DNA of 37,073 nt from contig NZ_FNVF01000024.1 of NCBI RefSeq assembly GCF_900107975.1, positions 1-37,073 of the forward strand. The letters run 5' to 3'. The stretch comes from Paenibacillus sp. UNC499MF (GTDB taxonomy: Bacteria > Bacillota > Bacilli > Paenibacillales > NBRC-103111). Every line of letters starts with the position of its first letter. The stretch's first letter is position 1. The position numbers were made by a program, and so were the translations under genes. The notes under the pieces were generated by a model. That model saw only the letters and a list, made by a program, of their open reading frames with translations. It was not told the origin of the DNA and did no database searches. Shown in pieces: positions 26,869 to 34,505 of this stretch.

Positions 26869-26898
26869 GACAGGGGAGGTTCCCCTGTCCTTTTTTTT
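26869..26898 (+). terminator. strong terminator upstream of the AroM-family gene
   Basis: GACAGGGGA (26869-26877), loop GGT, TCCCCTGTC (26881-26889), then C and eight T. It lies within the catabolic run, so downstream genes would be attenuated or need another promoter. Confidence 0.85.
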
Positions 26899-26935
26899 CA
26901 GCCGCTTCGGCGGATCTCAGATGGGGGTGGAGAGC

Positions 26936-27607
26936 ATGGAAAAATTGGGGATGATTACGATCGGCCAAGCGCCGCGGACCGATGTGGCGCCGATTGTGGA
27001 GCGCTGCCTGGAAGGGCGCGCGGAAATCGTCCAGGGCGGCGCCTTGGACGGGCTTAGCAAAGCGGACATCGAGAGGGATCTTTGTCCCGAAGAAGGACAG
27101 TACGTCCTGACATCGCGTTTGACGACCGGGGAATCCGTCGTGATGTCGCGCGAGAAGCTGCAGCCTCTGCTGCAGAAGCGGATAAGCGAGTTCGAAGAGG
27201 CGGGAATCCGGCACATTTTGCTGCTGTGCACAGGCGTATTTCCCGGACTCCGTACAGAGCGGGCGTACCTGATCGAGCCCGACCGTCTGATCCCTCCCGC
27301 CGTCAAGGCGATGGCCGGGGGCCGCAGGCTCGGCGTGCTCGTTCCGCTGGCGGAGCAGTGCGCGACGCTCGCGCAGAAGTATGAGCCCTACGGCTTAAGC
27401 CCGGTTTTCGCCGTCGCGTCGCCGTACAAACCGGACGAAGCCGAGTTCCGGCAGGCTGCCGGTGAACTGAAGGAGAAGAGCGATATCATTGTGCTCGATT
27501 GTATGGGGTATACGGAGGAAGCGCGGCAGCTTATGGCGGAGGCATCGGGCAAGCCGGTCATCCTGTCCAACGCCCTGATGGGCAAGCTCGTATCGGAAAT
27601 GATATAG
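26936..27607 (+). CDS. AroM-family protein
   Basis: 223 residues. The N-terminus LGMITIGQAPRTDVAP is the family hallmark; ILLLCTGVFPGL and IIVLDCMGYTEEAR place Cys residues as in the Asp/Glu racemase superfamily fold, to which AroM is related. The biochemical role is unknown. ATG 26936 was chosen with GGGGGTG upstream; ATG 26921 lacks an RBS. It follows a strong terminator, so it may have separate control from the DUF1177 gene. Confidence 0.85.
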   Translation: MEKLGMITIGQAPRTDVAPIVERCLEGRAEIVQGGALDGLSKADIERDLCPEEGQYVLTSRLTTGESVVMSREKLQPLLQKRISEFEEAGIRHILLLCTGVFPGLRTERAYLIEPDRLIPPAVKAMAGGRRLGVLVPLAEQCATLAQKYEPYGLSPVFAVASPYKPDEAEFRQAAGELKEKSDIIVLDCMGYTEEARQLMAEASGKPVILSNALMGKLVSEMI

Positions 27608-27630
27608 AAGAAACCATGTGGTGACGGGCT

Positions 27631-27669
27631 GGGGCTGATGCAGTGAAGCAATCGGACGTCAGCCCCTTT
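27631..27669 (+). terminator. hairpin between the AroM and M29 genes
   Basis: GGGGCTGA (27631-27638) pairs with TCAGCCCC (27659-27666), followed by TTTCC. The loop is 20 nt and the T run short, so it is an attenuator rather than a firm terminator. Confidence 0.45.
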
Positions 27670-27703
27670 CCGCTCTATTCCCGAATCAGAAAGGATGAAG
27701 ATT

Positions 27704-28657
27704 ATGAACGAATCGCTCATCGAAGTCGGCAAACATGTGCTGCAAAGCTGTCTGGGACTGCGGCCGCGGGAAACATTCCTTGTCGTCTCGGACGAAGATA
27801 AGAGACATCTGGCGGAGCCGCTTTACGAAGCGGGAAAAGCGCTTGGCGCGGAAGCCGTGCTTATGGTCATGAAGGACAGGCACAGACCCGGTGAAGAGCC
27901 TCCCGCCGCTGTCGCGGCCGCCATGATCACCTCGAATGTGGTCGTGTGCATCACCAAGCAGTCTCTCACGCATACGCAGGCCCGCAAAAATGCGGCTGCC
28001 GCCGGAGCAAGGCTGGCCACGATGCCGGGCATTACGGAGGACATGTTCCTCCACGGCGCTATCTCGGCCGACTATGCCGAAGTCAAGCGGCTGACGGAGA
28101 GGGTGACGAAGCTCTTGACCGGAGCCCGTGAGGTACGCGTCGAGAAGGGCGGTTATACGCTGACTTTCCCCGTAGAGGGAAGAAACGGCGTGCCGAGCAC
28201 CGGCCTGTACCTGAATCCCGGCGAGTCGGGGAATTTGCCGTCCGGGGAAGCGTATATCGCTCCGCTGGAAGGAACGGCGGAAGGGCAAATCCTGATCGAC
28301 GGGTCCATTGCCGGGATCGGCAAGCTGAGCGAGCCTTTGCTGCTCACGATCGAGAAGGGCCGCATCGTGCGGGCGGAAGGCGAAGCCGGTCCGCAGCTTC
28401 TCCGCATGCTCGGAGACAAAGACGGCAGGCTTCTCTGCGAATTCGGAGTCGGCACGAATGATAAAGCGCGAATCACCGGCGTCATCCTGGAGGACGAGAA
28501 GGTGTACGGCACGATACACGTCGCGTTCGGCAGCAACAATACGTTCGGCGGAACGATTGCCGCCGGCGTCCATATCGACGGTCTCGTTAAGGAGCCGACC
28601 GTATATCTGGACGACAAGCTGCTCATGGAGAAGGGGAAGCTGGCTTTTCAGGAGTAA
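27704..28657 (+). CDS. short M29-family metalloenzyme (aminopeptidase- or NicX-like)
   Basis: 317 residues from ATG 27704 (AAAGGATGA upstream; ATG 27695 abuts that site). Residues matching M29 metal ligands are visible: Glu182 in NLPSGEAY, Glu246 in CEFGVGTN, His272 in TIHVAFG, and His290/Asp292 in VHIDG. Standard M29 aminopeptidases have about 410 residues, so the N-terminal part is shorter. The related NicX 2,5-dihydroxypyridine dioxygenases are nearer this size and keep an Fe site, so peptide cleavage is not certain. It is the last gene of the PucR run and ends before a bidirectional terminator. Confidence 0.8.
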   Translation: MNESLIEVGKHVLQSCLGLRPRETFLVVSDEDKRHLAEPLYEAGKALGAEAVLMVMKDRHRPGEEPPAAVAAAMITSNVVVCITKQSLTHTQARKNAAAAGARLATMPGITEDMFLHGAISADYAEVKRLTERVTKLLTGAREVRVEKGGYTLTFPVEGRNGVPSTGLYLNPGESGNLPSGEAYIAPLEGTAEGQILIDGSIAGIGKLSEPLLLTIEKGRIVRAEGEAGPQLLRMLGDKDGRLLCEFGVGTNDKARITGVILEDEKVYGTIHVAFGSNNTFGGTIAAGVHIDGLVKEPTVYLDDKLLMEKGKLAFQE

Positions 28658-28669
28658 TTGCGGGAAAAG

Positions 28670-28758
28670 CTTCTCCAGACGCAATTCGAAACGCCGCTGT
28701 GACGAAATACGGGAATGAAGCCTCTCCAAACGCAATTGAGATCGCGCTGCAACAAAAA
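28670..28758. repeat. imperfect 38-bp direct repeat
   Basis: 28670-28707 and 28721-28758 share CTCCA-ACGCAATT and a GC-rich CGCTG end, 51 bp apart. No coding function seen. Confidence 0.5.
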
Positions 28759-28809
28759 ACGCCAGTCCTGTTCATGCTCCGGGAGAGCTTGGCGGGACCG
28801 GCGTTTTTT
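28754..28809. terminator. bidirectional terminator
   Basis: AAAAAACGCC (28754-28763) and GGCGTTTTTT frame an imperfect stem (AGTCC/GGGAC). It serves the M29 gene on plus and the kinase gene on minus. Confidence 0.8.
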
Positions 28810-28811
28810 AT

Positions 28812-30077
28812 TCATACGGGAGTTATGGCGGCAAGGGGCAGCGAGAGCGTGAATTCCGTCCCCCCATGCGGCTGGCTGAATACCGAAATCGTGCCGTTCA
28901 TGGAACGGATCAGCTGGTAGGAATAGGTGAGGCCCAGGCCGGTGCCCGTGTTTTTGGTGGAATAATAGATAGAACCGAGGCGCCTAAGCTGCTCTTTATT
29001 CATTCCGATTCCGTTGTCCCGGATATGCACCTTCACGAGGGGGCCATCCGTATGCATCCGCAGCGAGACGTTTCCTTTTTGTACGGATGAACAGGCTTCG
29101 ACGGCATTTTTTACGAAATTGACCAGGAGCTGTTTCATTTCGGCGCCGTTGGCGGTTATCCGCACAGGTTCGGAGGGAACATGCAGGGCCAGCGAAACGT
29201 TGTTCATCGTGGCATACGGAGTCATGACCTCCACGACAGCCTCAAGCTCGCGGGCGAGATCAATTTCTTCGCGTTTTTGCGTTAAAGGCTTGGACATGGA
29301 CAAATACTCGGACAGAATCGCTTCCGTCCGCTTCACTTCGTCTATGCAGGTGTCGATAAAGCGGTGGAGCTTTTCCGCGGGCATGGCTTCGTCTTGACGG
29401 ATCAATTTCAAAAAACCGAGCACCGTTGTGAGCGGGTTGCGTACCTCATGTACCAAGGAAGCGGCGACCTGGCCGACGGCTTCGATTTTCTCGCTTTGCT
29501 GGTACCTCAGGTACATGTCCTTATCCGTTGCGGATTTCTCAAACAGATAAAACAGGAGCAGCACTCCGACCGAGTTGTGAACGGGTAGGATCAGAATATG
29601 GTAGGCCAGATGAGTCAGAATATAATCGGGCCGGTCGATATACAGAAAGAGAAGAGGAAAAAAAGAATAGCAGAGTCCCGCCATAAGGATCACGAGATAT
29701 TTCTCCCTGGTCCTGTGGTAAACCTTGCACAGCAAGACCGACAAAGGGAACGTAATGAGCAAAATGACCATAGCCGAATAGATCCCCGGTCCGCCCAAAT
29801 AAAGCCGGTACAGAACAAACTCCAGCATAATCAGAAGGCCGGTCCGGAACCCGCCGAACACAAGCGAGAAAAAAAGAATGACGTAACGCACATCGAACTG
29901 GATGCCTTTTTCGACGCTGGAGGCGAATGTCATGGAAAGAAACAGGCAGATCATAGAGGTAATCAGAATAAACTTTCTGGAGTAATTGGTGTCTTTGTCC
30001 CGGTAATAAAAGCTGTACAGTACGAAAGGCATAAGGGCAAAGAAGAGCTGAAGTAAAAGATCCTTGATCTGTGCCAA
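28812..30077 (-). CDS. KinB-like membrane histidine kinase
   Basis: 421 residues, TTG start with GGAGG about 10 nt upstream on the minus strand. Five to six transmembrane helices (about 5-180, 5TMR-type sensor) lead to a HisKA domain with the phosphorylated His210 in SLVHEVRNPL, then HATPase boxes: N-box NFVKNAVEA (320-328), G1 DNGIGM (354-359), G2 GTGLGL (378-383). This is the architecture of sporulation kinases such as KinB, which phosphorylate Spo0F. No response regulator lies beside it, as usual for phosphorelay kinases. It is divergent from a TetR gene. Confidence 0.9.
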   Translation of the reverse strand: MAQIKDLLLQLFFALMPFVLYSFYYRDKDTNYSRKFILITSMICLFLSMTFASSVEKGIQFDVRYVILFFSLVFGGFRTGLLIMLEFVLYRLYLGGPGIYSAMVILLITFPLSVLLCKVYHRTREKYLVILMAGLCYSFFPLLFLYIDRPDYILTHLAYHILILPVHNSVGVLLLFYLFEKSATDKDMYLRYQQSEKIEAVGQVAASLVHEVRNPLTTVLGFLKLIRQDEAMPAEKLHRFIDTCIDEVKRTEAILSEYLSMSKPLTQKREEIDLARELEAVVEVMTPYATMNNVSLALHVPSEPVRITANGAEMKQLLVNFVKNAVEACSSVQKGNVSLRMHTDGPLVKVHIRDNGIGMNKEQLRRLGSIYYSTKNTGTGLGLTYSYQLIRSMNGTISVFSQPHGGTEFTLSLPLAAITPV

Positions 30078-30211
30078 TATCGCTCACCCTCCGGACGTGG
30101 TTATATTCATCTGACCCCTACACTATTCGGCATGAAGGAGCAAATTCCTGGGGCTCAAAATGAATGGACGGAGAGCGGATGTAAAAGATTTTTGTGTCCG
30201 GAGAAACCCTA

Positions 30212-30240
30212 GTTTTCTGATTACTTAAATATGTTATAAT
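30212..30240 (+). promoter_or_regulatory. probable promoter of the TetR gene
   Basis: A consensus TATAAT (30235-30240) follows a poor -35 (TTTTCT area, 30213-30218) and lies 29 bp before the start codon, implying a short leader. Confidence 0.45.
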
Positions 30241-30268
30241 CCACGGTAGCAGAGAAAGGGGACCCGTT

Positions 30269-30862
30269 ATGTCTGTGAACAACCCGGAAAAAGTGACGCA
30301 GCAGAGAGAAGAGCGCAGGTCGCAGATTCTTCATGCGTCCATCGGAATTTTCGCGAAAAAGGGCCTCGCGGCAGCCAAAATATCGGATATTGCGGAAGCG
30401 GCGGGCATTTCCCACGGCCACGTGTACAACTATTATTCCTCCAAAGAAGAGCTGTTCGTCAGCCTGGTCAAGATGCTTCAGGAAAGATACGGCCGGGTCT
30501 GCGAGGAGGCCCGCCTCCGGGAAGGAAGCGCGCGCGACAAGCTTCTTTGGCATGCCCGCAAAATCGGGGAAGACGAAAACGCTTTGAACGGCATGCATGT
30601 CGTTCTGCATGCGGAGACGATAGCGAGTATCTCCCCGGAGGAGAAGCGGGAAATACCGCGCAGGGCCGTCGAGAACCTTCAGCCGATTATCGCCATCGTG
30701 AAGCAGGGACAAGAAGAGGGAGCGTTCCGGGAAGGAAAACCCGAAGATTTGGCGGTGCTTTATTTCGCTCTGTTGAACGGAGTCAGCGGCGCCCGGCGCC
30801 GGGGGTTGGACGCGGTAGCGAGCCCCGATGAGGAGCAGGTGGTCGGTTTGCTTTGCAAATAG
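30269..30862 (+). CDS. TetR-family transcriptional repressor
   Basis: 197 residues. The N-terminal HTH (about 15-60) reads ILHASIGIFAKKGLAAAKIS then GISHGHVYNYYSSKEELF, the TetR core. The ligand domain (60-197) is helical. AAAGGGG precedes ATG 30269. A palindromic site typical for TetR proteins lies at the promoter of the next gene cluster, 100 bp after its stop, so it probably represses the sulfonate-type transporter and dioxygenase genes. Confidence 0.9.
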   Translation: MSVNNPEKVTQQREERRSQILHASIGIFAKKGLAAAKISDIAEAAGISHGHVYNYYSSKEELFVSLVKMLQERYGRVCEEARLREGSARDKLLWHARKIGEDENALNGMHVVLHAETIASISPEEKREIPRRAVENLQPIIAIVKQGQEEGAFREGKPEDLAVLYFALLNGVSGARRRGLDAVASPDEEQVVGLLCK

Positions 30863-30916
30863 GCCGTCTGAAATGAACGGGCTGCCGGCTAATCGTCATG
30901 TTTTGTTAAAAAAGTA

Positions 30917-30945
30917 TTGACTTCCCAAAAAGGGGCTGATAGAAT
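30917..30945 (+). promoter_or_regulatory. sigma-A promoter of the sulfonate-type transporter genes
   Basis: TTGACT (30917-30922), a 17-bp spacer, TAGAAT (30940-30945). The TetR-type palindrome overlaps the expected transcript start. Confidence 0.75.
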
Positions 30946-30958
30946 CATTCCAACAAGC

Positions 30959-30980
30959 ACTGACTGACTAGTCAGTTAGT
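30959..30980. promoter_or_regulatory. TetR-type operator
   Basis: The half-sites ACTGACTGACT and AGTCAGTTAGT form an inverted repeat matching at 10 of 11 pairs. It starts 14 nt after the -10 box, a position where binding blocks transcription. Confidence 0.75.
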
Positions 30981-31054
30981 ATAGTTTTAAAACCAACTAT
31001 TTTTATATGAATATAAGGTTTAATTGATTATTTGAAAGTGAATCCATAACTCTG

Positions 31055-31123
31055 GTATCCTACCGGTCCACTGGTGGCACCTTGCACGGCCCGCTTAACG
31101 CGCGCTGTCGGGTGTCTTTTTTT
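31055..31123 (+). promoter_or_regulatory. leader hairpins with T run: candidate attenuator
   Basis: About 100 nt into the predicted transcript, GGCACC (31076-31081) can pair with GGTGTC (31111-31116), followed by seven T. An upstream ACCGGT/ACTGGT hairpin (about 31063-31076) shares its edge and could compete. The GGTGGCACC string recalls a T-box, but no specifier stem is evident. Ligand and mechanism are unknown. Confidence 0.4.
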
Positions 31124-31157
31124 ATAATCAAAATTTGTGTGCAAAGGGGCACGGCGG

Positions 31158-32174
31158 ATGAACAAACTTCAAGCATCGTTAGCGGCTGCGGCACTCGTCA
31201 TAAGCTTGGCCGGACTTACGGGATGCGGCGCCGGACGGGCCGCGACAACCGCCTCCGGGTCGGATGCGCCCAAGGGCAAATATACCGTTAATCTCGCGAA
31301 CAACGGGGGCGGAGGTCTTCTTCTCCTGGCGAAGGAGAAAGGCTGGTTCGAGGAGGAGTTCGCCAAAATCGGCGGGGATGTCAAATGGTCCGAGTTTCCC
31401 AGCGGCCCGACTCTTCTGGAAGCGCTGGCCGCGGGGCGCGTCGATTTCTCCTGGCTGGGCGACGGGGCGGCCATATCCGCTCAGGCAAACAACCTGCCGG
31501 TCACGACGCTATCTCTTCTCTCCGAAGGGTTAAAGGGACTTAACATCGTGATCGTCCCGGCGAACAGTACGGCCAAAAGCCTTGCGGATTTGAAAGGCAA
31601 AAAGATCGCCATCGCCAAGGGAACCACGCTTCATGTTTTTTTCATCAAAGCGATTAAGCAGGCGGGGCTGAAAGAATCCGACTTCCAGCTTATCCAGCTT
31701 CAGGCGGAAGAGTCTGTCGCCGCTTTCGAATCGGCGGCGGTGGACGCCTGGGTCGGCCTGGACCCGTATACGAGCATCCAGATCGCCAAAAACGGCGCCC
31801 GCGTCCTGACGAGCGGAGAGGCTCTGAACATCAAGGCGCCGGTGCTGACGATCGGCCGGACCGATTTTATCAAGGAACACCCGGATGCGGCGGAAGCTTT
31901 CCTGAAAGGATTCCAAAAGGCGATCGAGTTTCAGAAGGAACACCGGGATGAGGTTGTGGAGTACATAGCGAACGCCAAGAAGGCGGACCGGGCCACGATC
32001 GAGCTGGTGGTCCAAAATACCGAGTATTCGAATGTCCCGATTACAAAAGAGATCTTCGGCATCCAGCAGGCTTCCGCGGACATCCTCCTGGAAGCGGGCT
32101 TTATCAAGAAAAAAATCGACGTGACGCGAAACACGGACAGCAAAGCCATTGAAGCCGTAAAACCGGCTAAATAA
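31158..32174 (+). CDS. sulfonate-type ABC transporter substrate-binding lipoprotein
   Basis: 338 residues from ATG 31158 with AAAGGGG upstream; GTG 31137 overlaps that site. A signal ends in the lipobox LTGC (Cys23), so it is lipid-anchored outside the membrane. The binding fold of the SsuA/NMT1 type shows ANNGGGGLLLLAKEKGWFEE (about 48-67), DFSWLGDGAAISAQANNLPV and AVDAWVGLDPYTSIQIAKNG. Such proteins bind aliphatic sulfonates, taurine, nitrate or sulfate esters. It is followed by its permease, then a TauD-like dioxygenase, which favours a sulfonate or sulfate-ester ligand. Confidence 0.87.
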   Translation: MNKLQASLAAAALVISLAGLTGCGAGRAATTASGSDAPKGKYTVNLANNGGGGLLLLAKEKGWFEEEFAKIGGDVKWSEFPSGPTLLEALAAGRVDFSWLGDGAAISAQANNLPVTTLSLLSEGLKGLNIVIVPANSTAKSLADLKGKKIAIAKGTTLHVFFIKAIKQAGLKESDFQLIQLQAEESVAAFESAAVDAWVGLDPYTSIQIAKNGARVLTSGEALNIKAPVLTIGRTDFIKEHPDAAEAFLKGFQKAIEFQKEHRDEVVEYIANAKKADRATIELVVQNTEYSNVPITKEIFGIQQASADILLEAGFIKKKIDVTRNTDSKAIEAVKPAK

Positions 32175-32193
32175 AGCGAAGGAGGCGAAGACC

Positions 32194-33060
32194 GTGTCAG
32201 CTTTGGGACAATTGAACCCGTCTTCTCCGGCCGCCAAGGGCCTGGGTGAGAGGGGAGGGAGACAAGCCGCAGCCGGCAGGGCATCCGCCAGACGCGGAGG
32301 CAGACTGAAGATCGCCCTGCTCGGGCTCGTGTTACCGCTGGCGGCGCTAGTCCTGTGGCAGACGGCCAGCGGACTGAGGCTGGTTTCCCCGACGTTATTT
32401 CCTTCACCCCTCAGCATCGCGGAGGAATTTGGGGGAATGCTTCAGTCGGGCGAACTGCTCCATCATCTGAAGGTGAGCGTGCAGCGGGCCGCCTACGGCT
32501 TTTTGCTCGGCGGCTCGCTCGGTCTTCTGACCGGTATGCTGGTCGGATTAAGAAAAAGAGCCGAGTACATGCTCGACCCTACTTTACAAATGCTCCGCAC
32601 CGTTCCGCATCTTGCGATCACACCGCTTTTTATACTCTGGTTCGGGTTTGACGAGCTGTCCAAAATTTTGCTGATCGCGCTGGGAGCTTTCTTCCCGCTG
32701 TATGTCAATACATTCCTCGGAGTCCGCAACGTGGATTCCAAACTTTTCGATGTCGCCAAAGTACTGGAGTTCAGCCGCTTGGGGCAAGTTACGAAGCTTG
32801 TGCTCCCCTCGGCGCTGCCGAATGTCCTGCTCGGACTCCGGCTGTCGCTGGGCGTCGCCTGGCTGGGGCTCGTCGTTGCGGAGCTGATGGGATCCAGTGA
32901 AGGCATCGGATACATGATTCAGGATGCCAGACAGTTTTCCAGAACGACCGCCGTGTTTGTGGGCATTCTTATTTTCGCTGTTGTCGGCAAGCTTGTGGAT
33001 TCCGTCGTACGGCTGCTGGAAGAACGGCTGCTGAAATGGCGCGACAATTACAAGGGATAG
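32194..33060 (+). CDS. sulfonate-type ABC transporter permease
   Basis: 288 residues, GTG start with AAGGAGG upstream. After a 30-residue basic N-terminal tail come about six transmembrane helices (from residue 30), and the EAA-type loop near 185-205 (VAKVLEFSRLGQVTKLVLPS) that contacts the ATPase. The layout matches SsuC/TauC. No ATPase gene is present in this cluster, so the subunit must come from elsewhere in the genome. It starts 20 nt after the lipoprotein gene. Confidence 0.88.
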   Translation: MSALGQLNPSSPAAKGLGERGGRQAAAGRASARRGGRLKIALLGLVLPLAALVLWQTASGLRLVSPTLFPSPLSIAEEFGGMLQSGELLHHLKVSVQRAAYGFLLGGSLGLLTGMLVGLRKRAEYMLDPTLQMLRTVPHLAITPLFILWFGFDELSKILLIALGAFFPLYVNTFLGVRNVDSKLFDVAKVLEFSRLGQVTKLVLPSALPNVLLGLRLSLGVAWLGLVVAELMGSSEGIGYMIQDARQFSRTTAVFVGILIFAVVGKLVDSVVRLLEERLLKWRDNYKG

Positions 33061-33144
33061 TCCCGGGCAAGGGCAGCCGGGCTGCCGGTCGGGGTTTGCC
33101 GCTGACGATATATCCAATCAACCATTTTAAAGGAGGAAGAAGAA

Positions 33145-34056
33145 ATGAGTGAACAAGTGAAGGTAATCCCGGTTTCAGGAAAAATTGGTGCCATTATTGA
33201 AGGAATTTCATTGTCCGGCAGTCTTGATGAAAGTACGGTAGGTTTTATCCGCGAAAAACTGCTCAAGCATAAGGTCATTTTCTTCCGGGGTCAGAATCAT
33301 CTGGACAATGCCGGACAGGAAGAGTTTACAAAGCTGCTCGGCACCCCGATCGCTCATCCGACGATCAAGCCCAAGGACGGCACGGATTACGTGCTGGAGC
33401 TGGATTCGACTCACGGGGGGCGCGCCAACGTGTGGCACACGGATGTGACGTTTGTCGACGCTTATCCCGCCGCATCCATCCTCCGCGGGATCGTTATCCC
33501 CGAAGCGGGCGGGGATACGGTGTGGGCGAATACGGCGGCCGCTTACGAGCAGCTTCCCGCGGAGCTGCGCGAGCTGGCCGACAAGCTGCGGGTGCTGCAC
33601 ACCAATGAATTCGATTATGCGTCCACGATCAGAACGGTGAACGCCCTGGGCAGCGAGGCGGCGCGCAAATACCGGGAGAGCTTCGCCTCCACGGTATACG
33701 AAACGGAGCATCCGCTCGTCCGCGTTCACCCGGAGACGGGCGAGAAGACTCTCGTTTTGGGTGGCTTCGCCAAAAAGATTCAAGGCTTCTCCGTCGCCGA
33801 TTCCCAGAAGCTTATCGCCTTGTTCCAGGAGCATATCACAAGCCTGGAAAATACCGTGCGCTGGCGCTGGGCCGAAGGCGACGTGGCGGTCTGGGATAAC
33901 CGCGCCACGCAGCATTACGCCGTGAACGATTACGGCGATCAGCACCGGGTCGTCCGCCGGGTCACGATTACCGGCGAAGTTCCGGTCGGCGTGGACGGCC
34001 GCAAGAGCGTGACGCGCATCGTGTCGGAGCCAGCGGCTGCGGCGAGCGCGTCGTAA
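33145..34056 (+). CDS. TauD/AtsK-family 2-oxoglutarate- and Fe(II)-dependent dioxygenase
   Basis: 303 residues. The iron site is His98-x-Asp100 (NVWHTDVTF) and His257 (ATQHYAVNDY); Arg268 (HRVVRRVT) is placed to bind 2-oxoglutarate, as in TauD (His99, Asp101, His255, Arg266). The family hydroxylates the carbon next to sulfur in taurine, alkylsulfonates or alkylsulfates, releasing sulfite or sulfate. AGGAGG precedes ATG 33145. It is downstream of the transporter genes on one probable transcript, making a sulfur-scavenging unit. The exact substrate cannot be read from the sequence. Confidence 0.92.
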   Translation: MSEQVKVIPVSGKIGAIIEGISLSGSLDESTVGFIREKLLKHKVIFFRGQNHLDNAGQEEFTKLLGTPIAHPTIKPKDGTDYVLELDSTHGGRANVWHTDVTFVDAYPAASILRGIVIPEAGGDTVWANTAAAYEQLPAELRELADKLRVLHTNEFDYASTIRTVNALGSEAARKYRESFASTVYETEHPLVRVHPETGEKTLVLGGFAKKIQGFSVADSQKLIALFQEHITSLENTVRWRWAEGDVAVWDNRATQHYAVNDYGDQHRVVRRVTITGEVPVGVDGRKSVTRIVSEPAAAASAS

Positions 34057-34448
34057 GCGGCAGCCCGGCCGCCGGGGCCCTGCGCAGGGCTGGCCCGGGC
34101 GGGGGCCGGAACGCCGACTGGAGCGCAGGCGGTGCCAAGGCAGAGCGCACTCATAGACGAGCAAAGTCAAGCGAGAGCCGAAAGGGAGCAGTGCCGTAGT
34201 GGGAGCGCACGGTCAAGCGGGGGCCCGTAGGAAGCGCACAGTCAAGCGAGAGCTGGAAGGAAGCGCAGCCGGGGCTGAGACGGAGCGGCCGCAACGCGGA
34301 ACTTGGCATATGCCTGACTCGGCCCGTCATTTCACAGCGGACTCGGCCATGACGTTGCAGAAAAGCGCCGTGACCGCGCACCCGTTGTGTACGTTCCCGC
34401 ACTGCACGGAGCCGGTCACGCACCTTCCGAGGCCCGGCCCCGACCCAT
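34057..34448. other. GC-rich noncoding region with degenerate repeats
   Basis: It contains three copies of a GCAC-x-GTCAAGCG unit starting near 34161, 34206 and 34236, each followed by a purine-rich stretch. Apparent ORFs here are low-complexity and lack RBS. No RNA gene recognised. Confidence 0.5.
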
Positions 34449-34488
34449 AAAAGAGCGTATCCCCGACTAAGGGGGATACGCTCTTTTT
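34449..34488. terminator. bidirectional terminator between dioxygenase and SIMPL genes
   Basis: AAAAGAGCGTATCCCC pairs perfectly with GGGGATACGCTCTTTT around a 7-nt loop, with T runs on both strands. Confidence 0.92.
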
Positions 34489-34505
34489 CGTGCGCCCGGC
34501 CGGGC

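Noticed and set aside
31060-31081. T-box riboswitch signal (GGTGGCACC)
   Set aside because: No stem I, specifier loop or room for them between promoter and hairpin; kept only as an undefined attenuator.
34057-34448. CRISPR array from the repeated GTCAAGCG units
   Set aside because: Only three divergent units with uneven spacing, no conserved repeat length and no cas genes.
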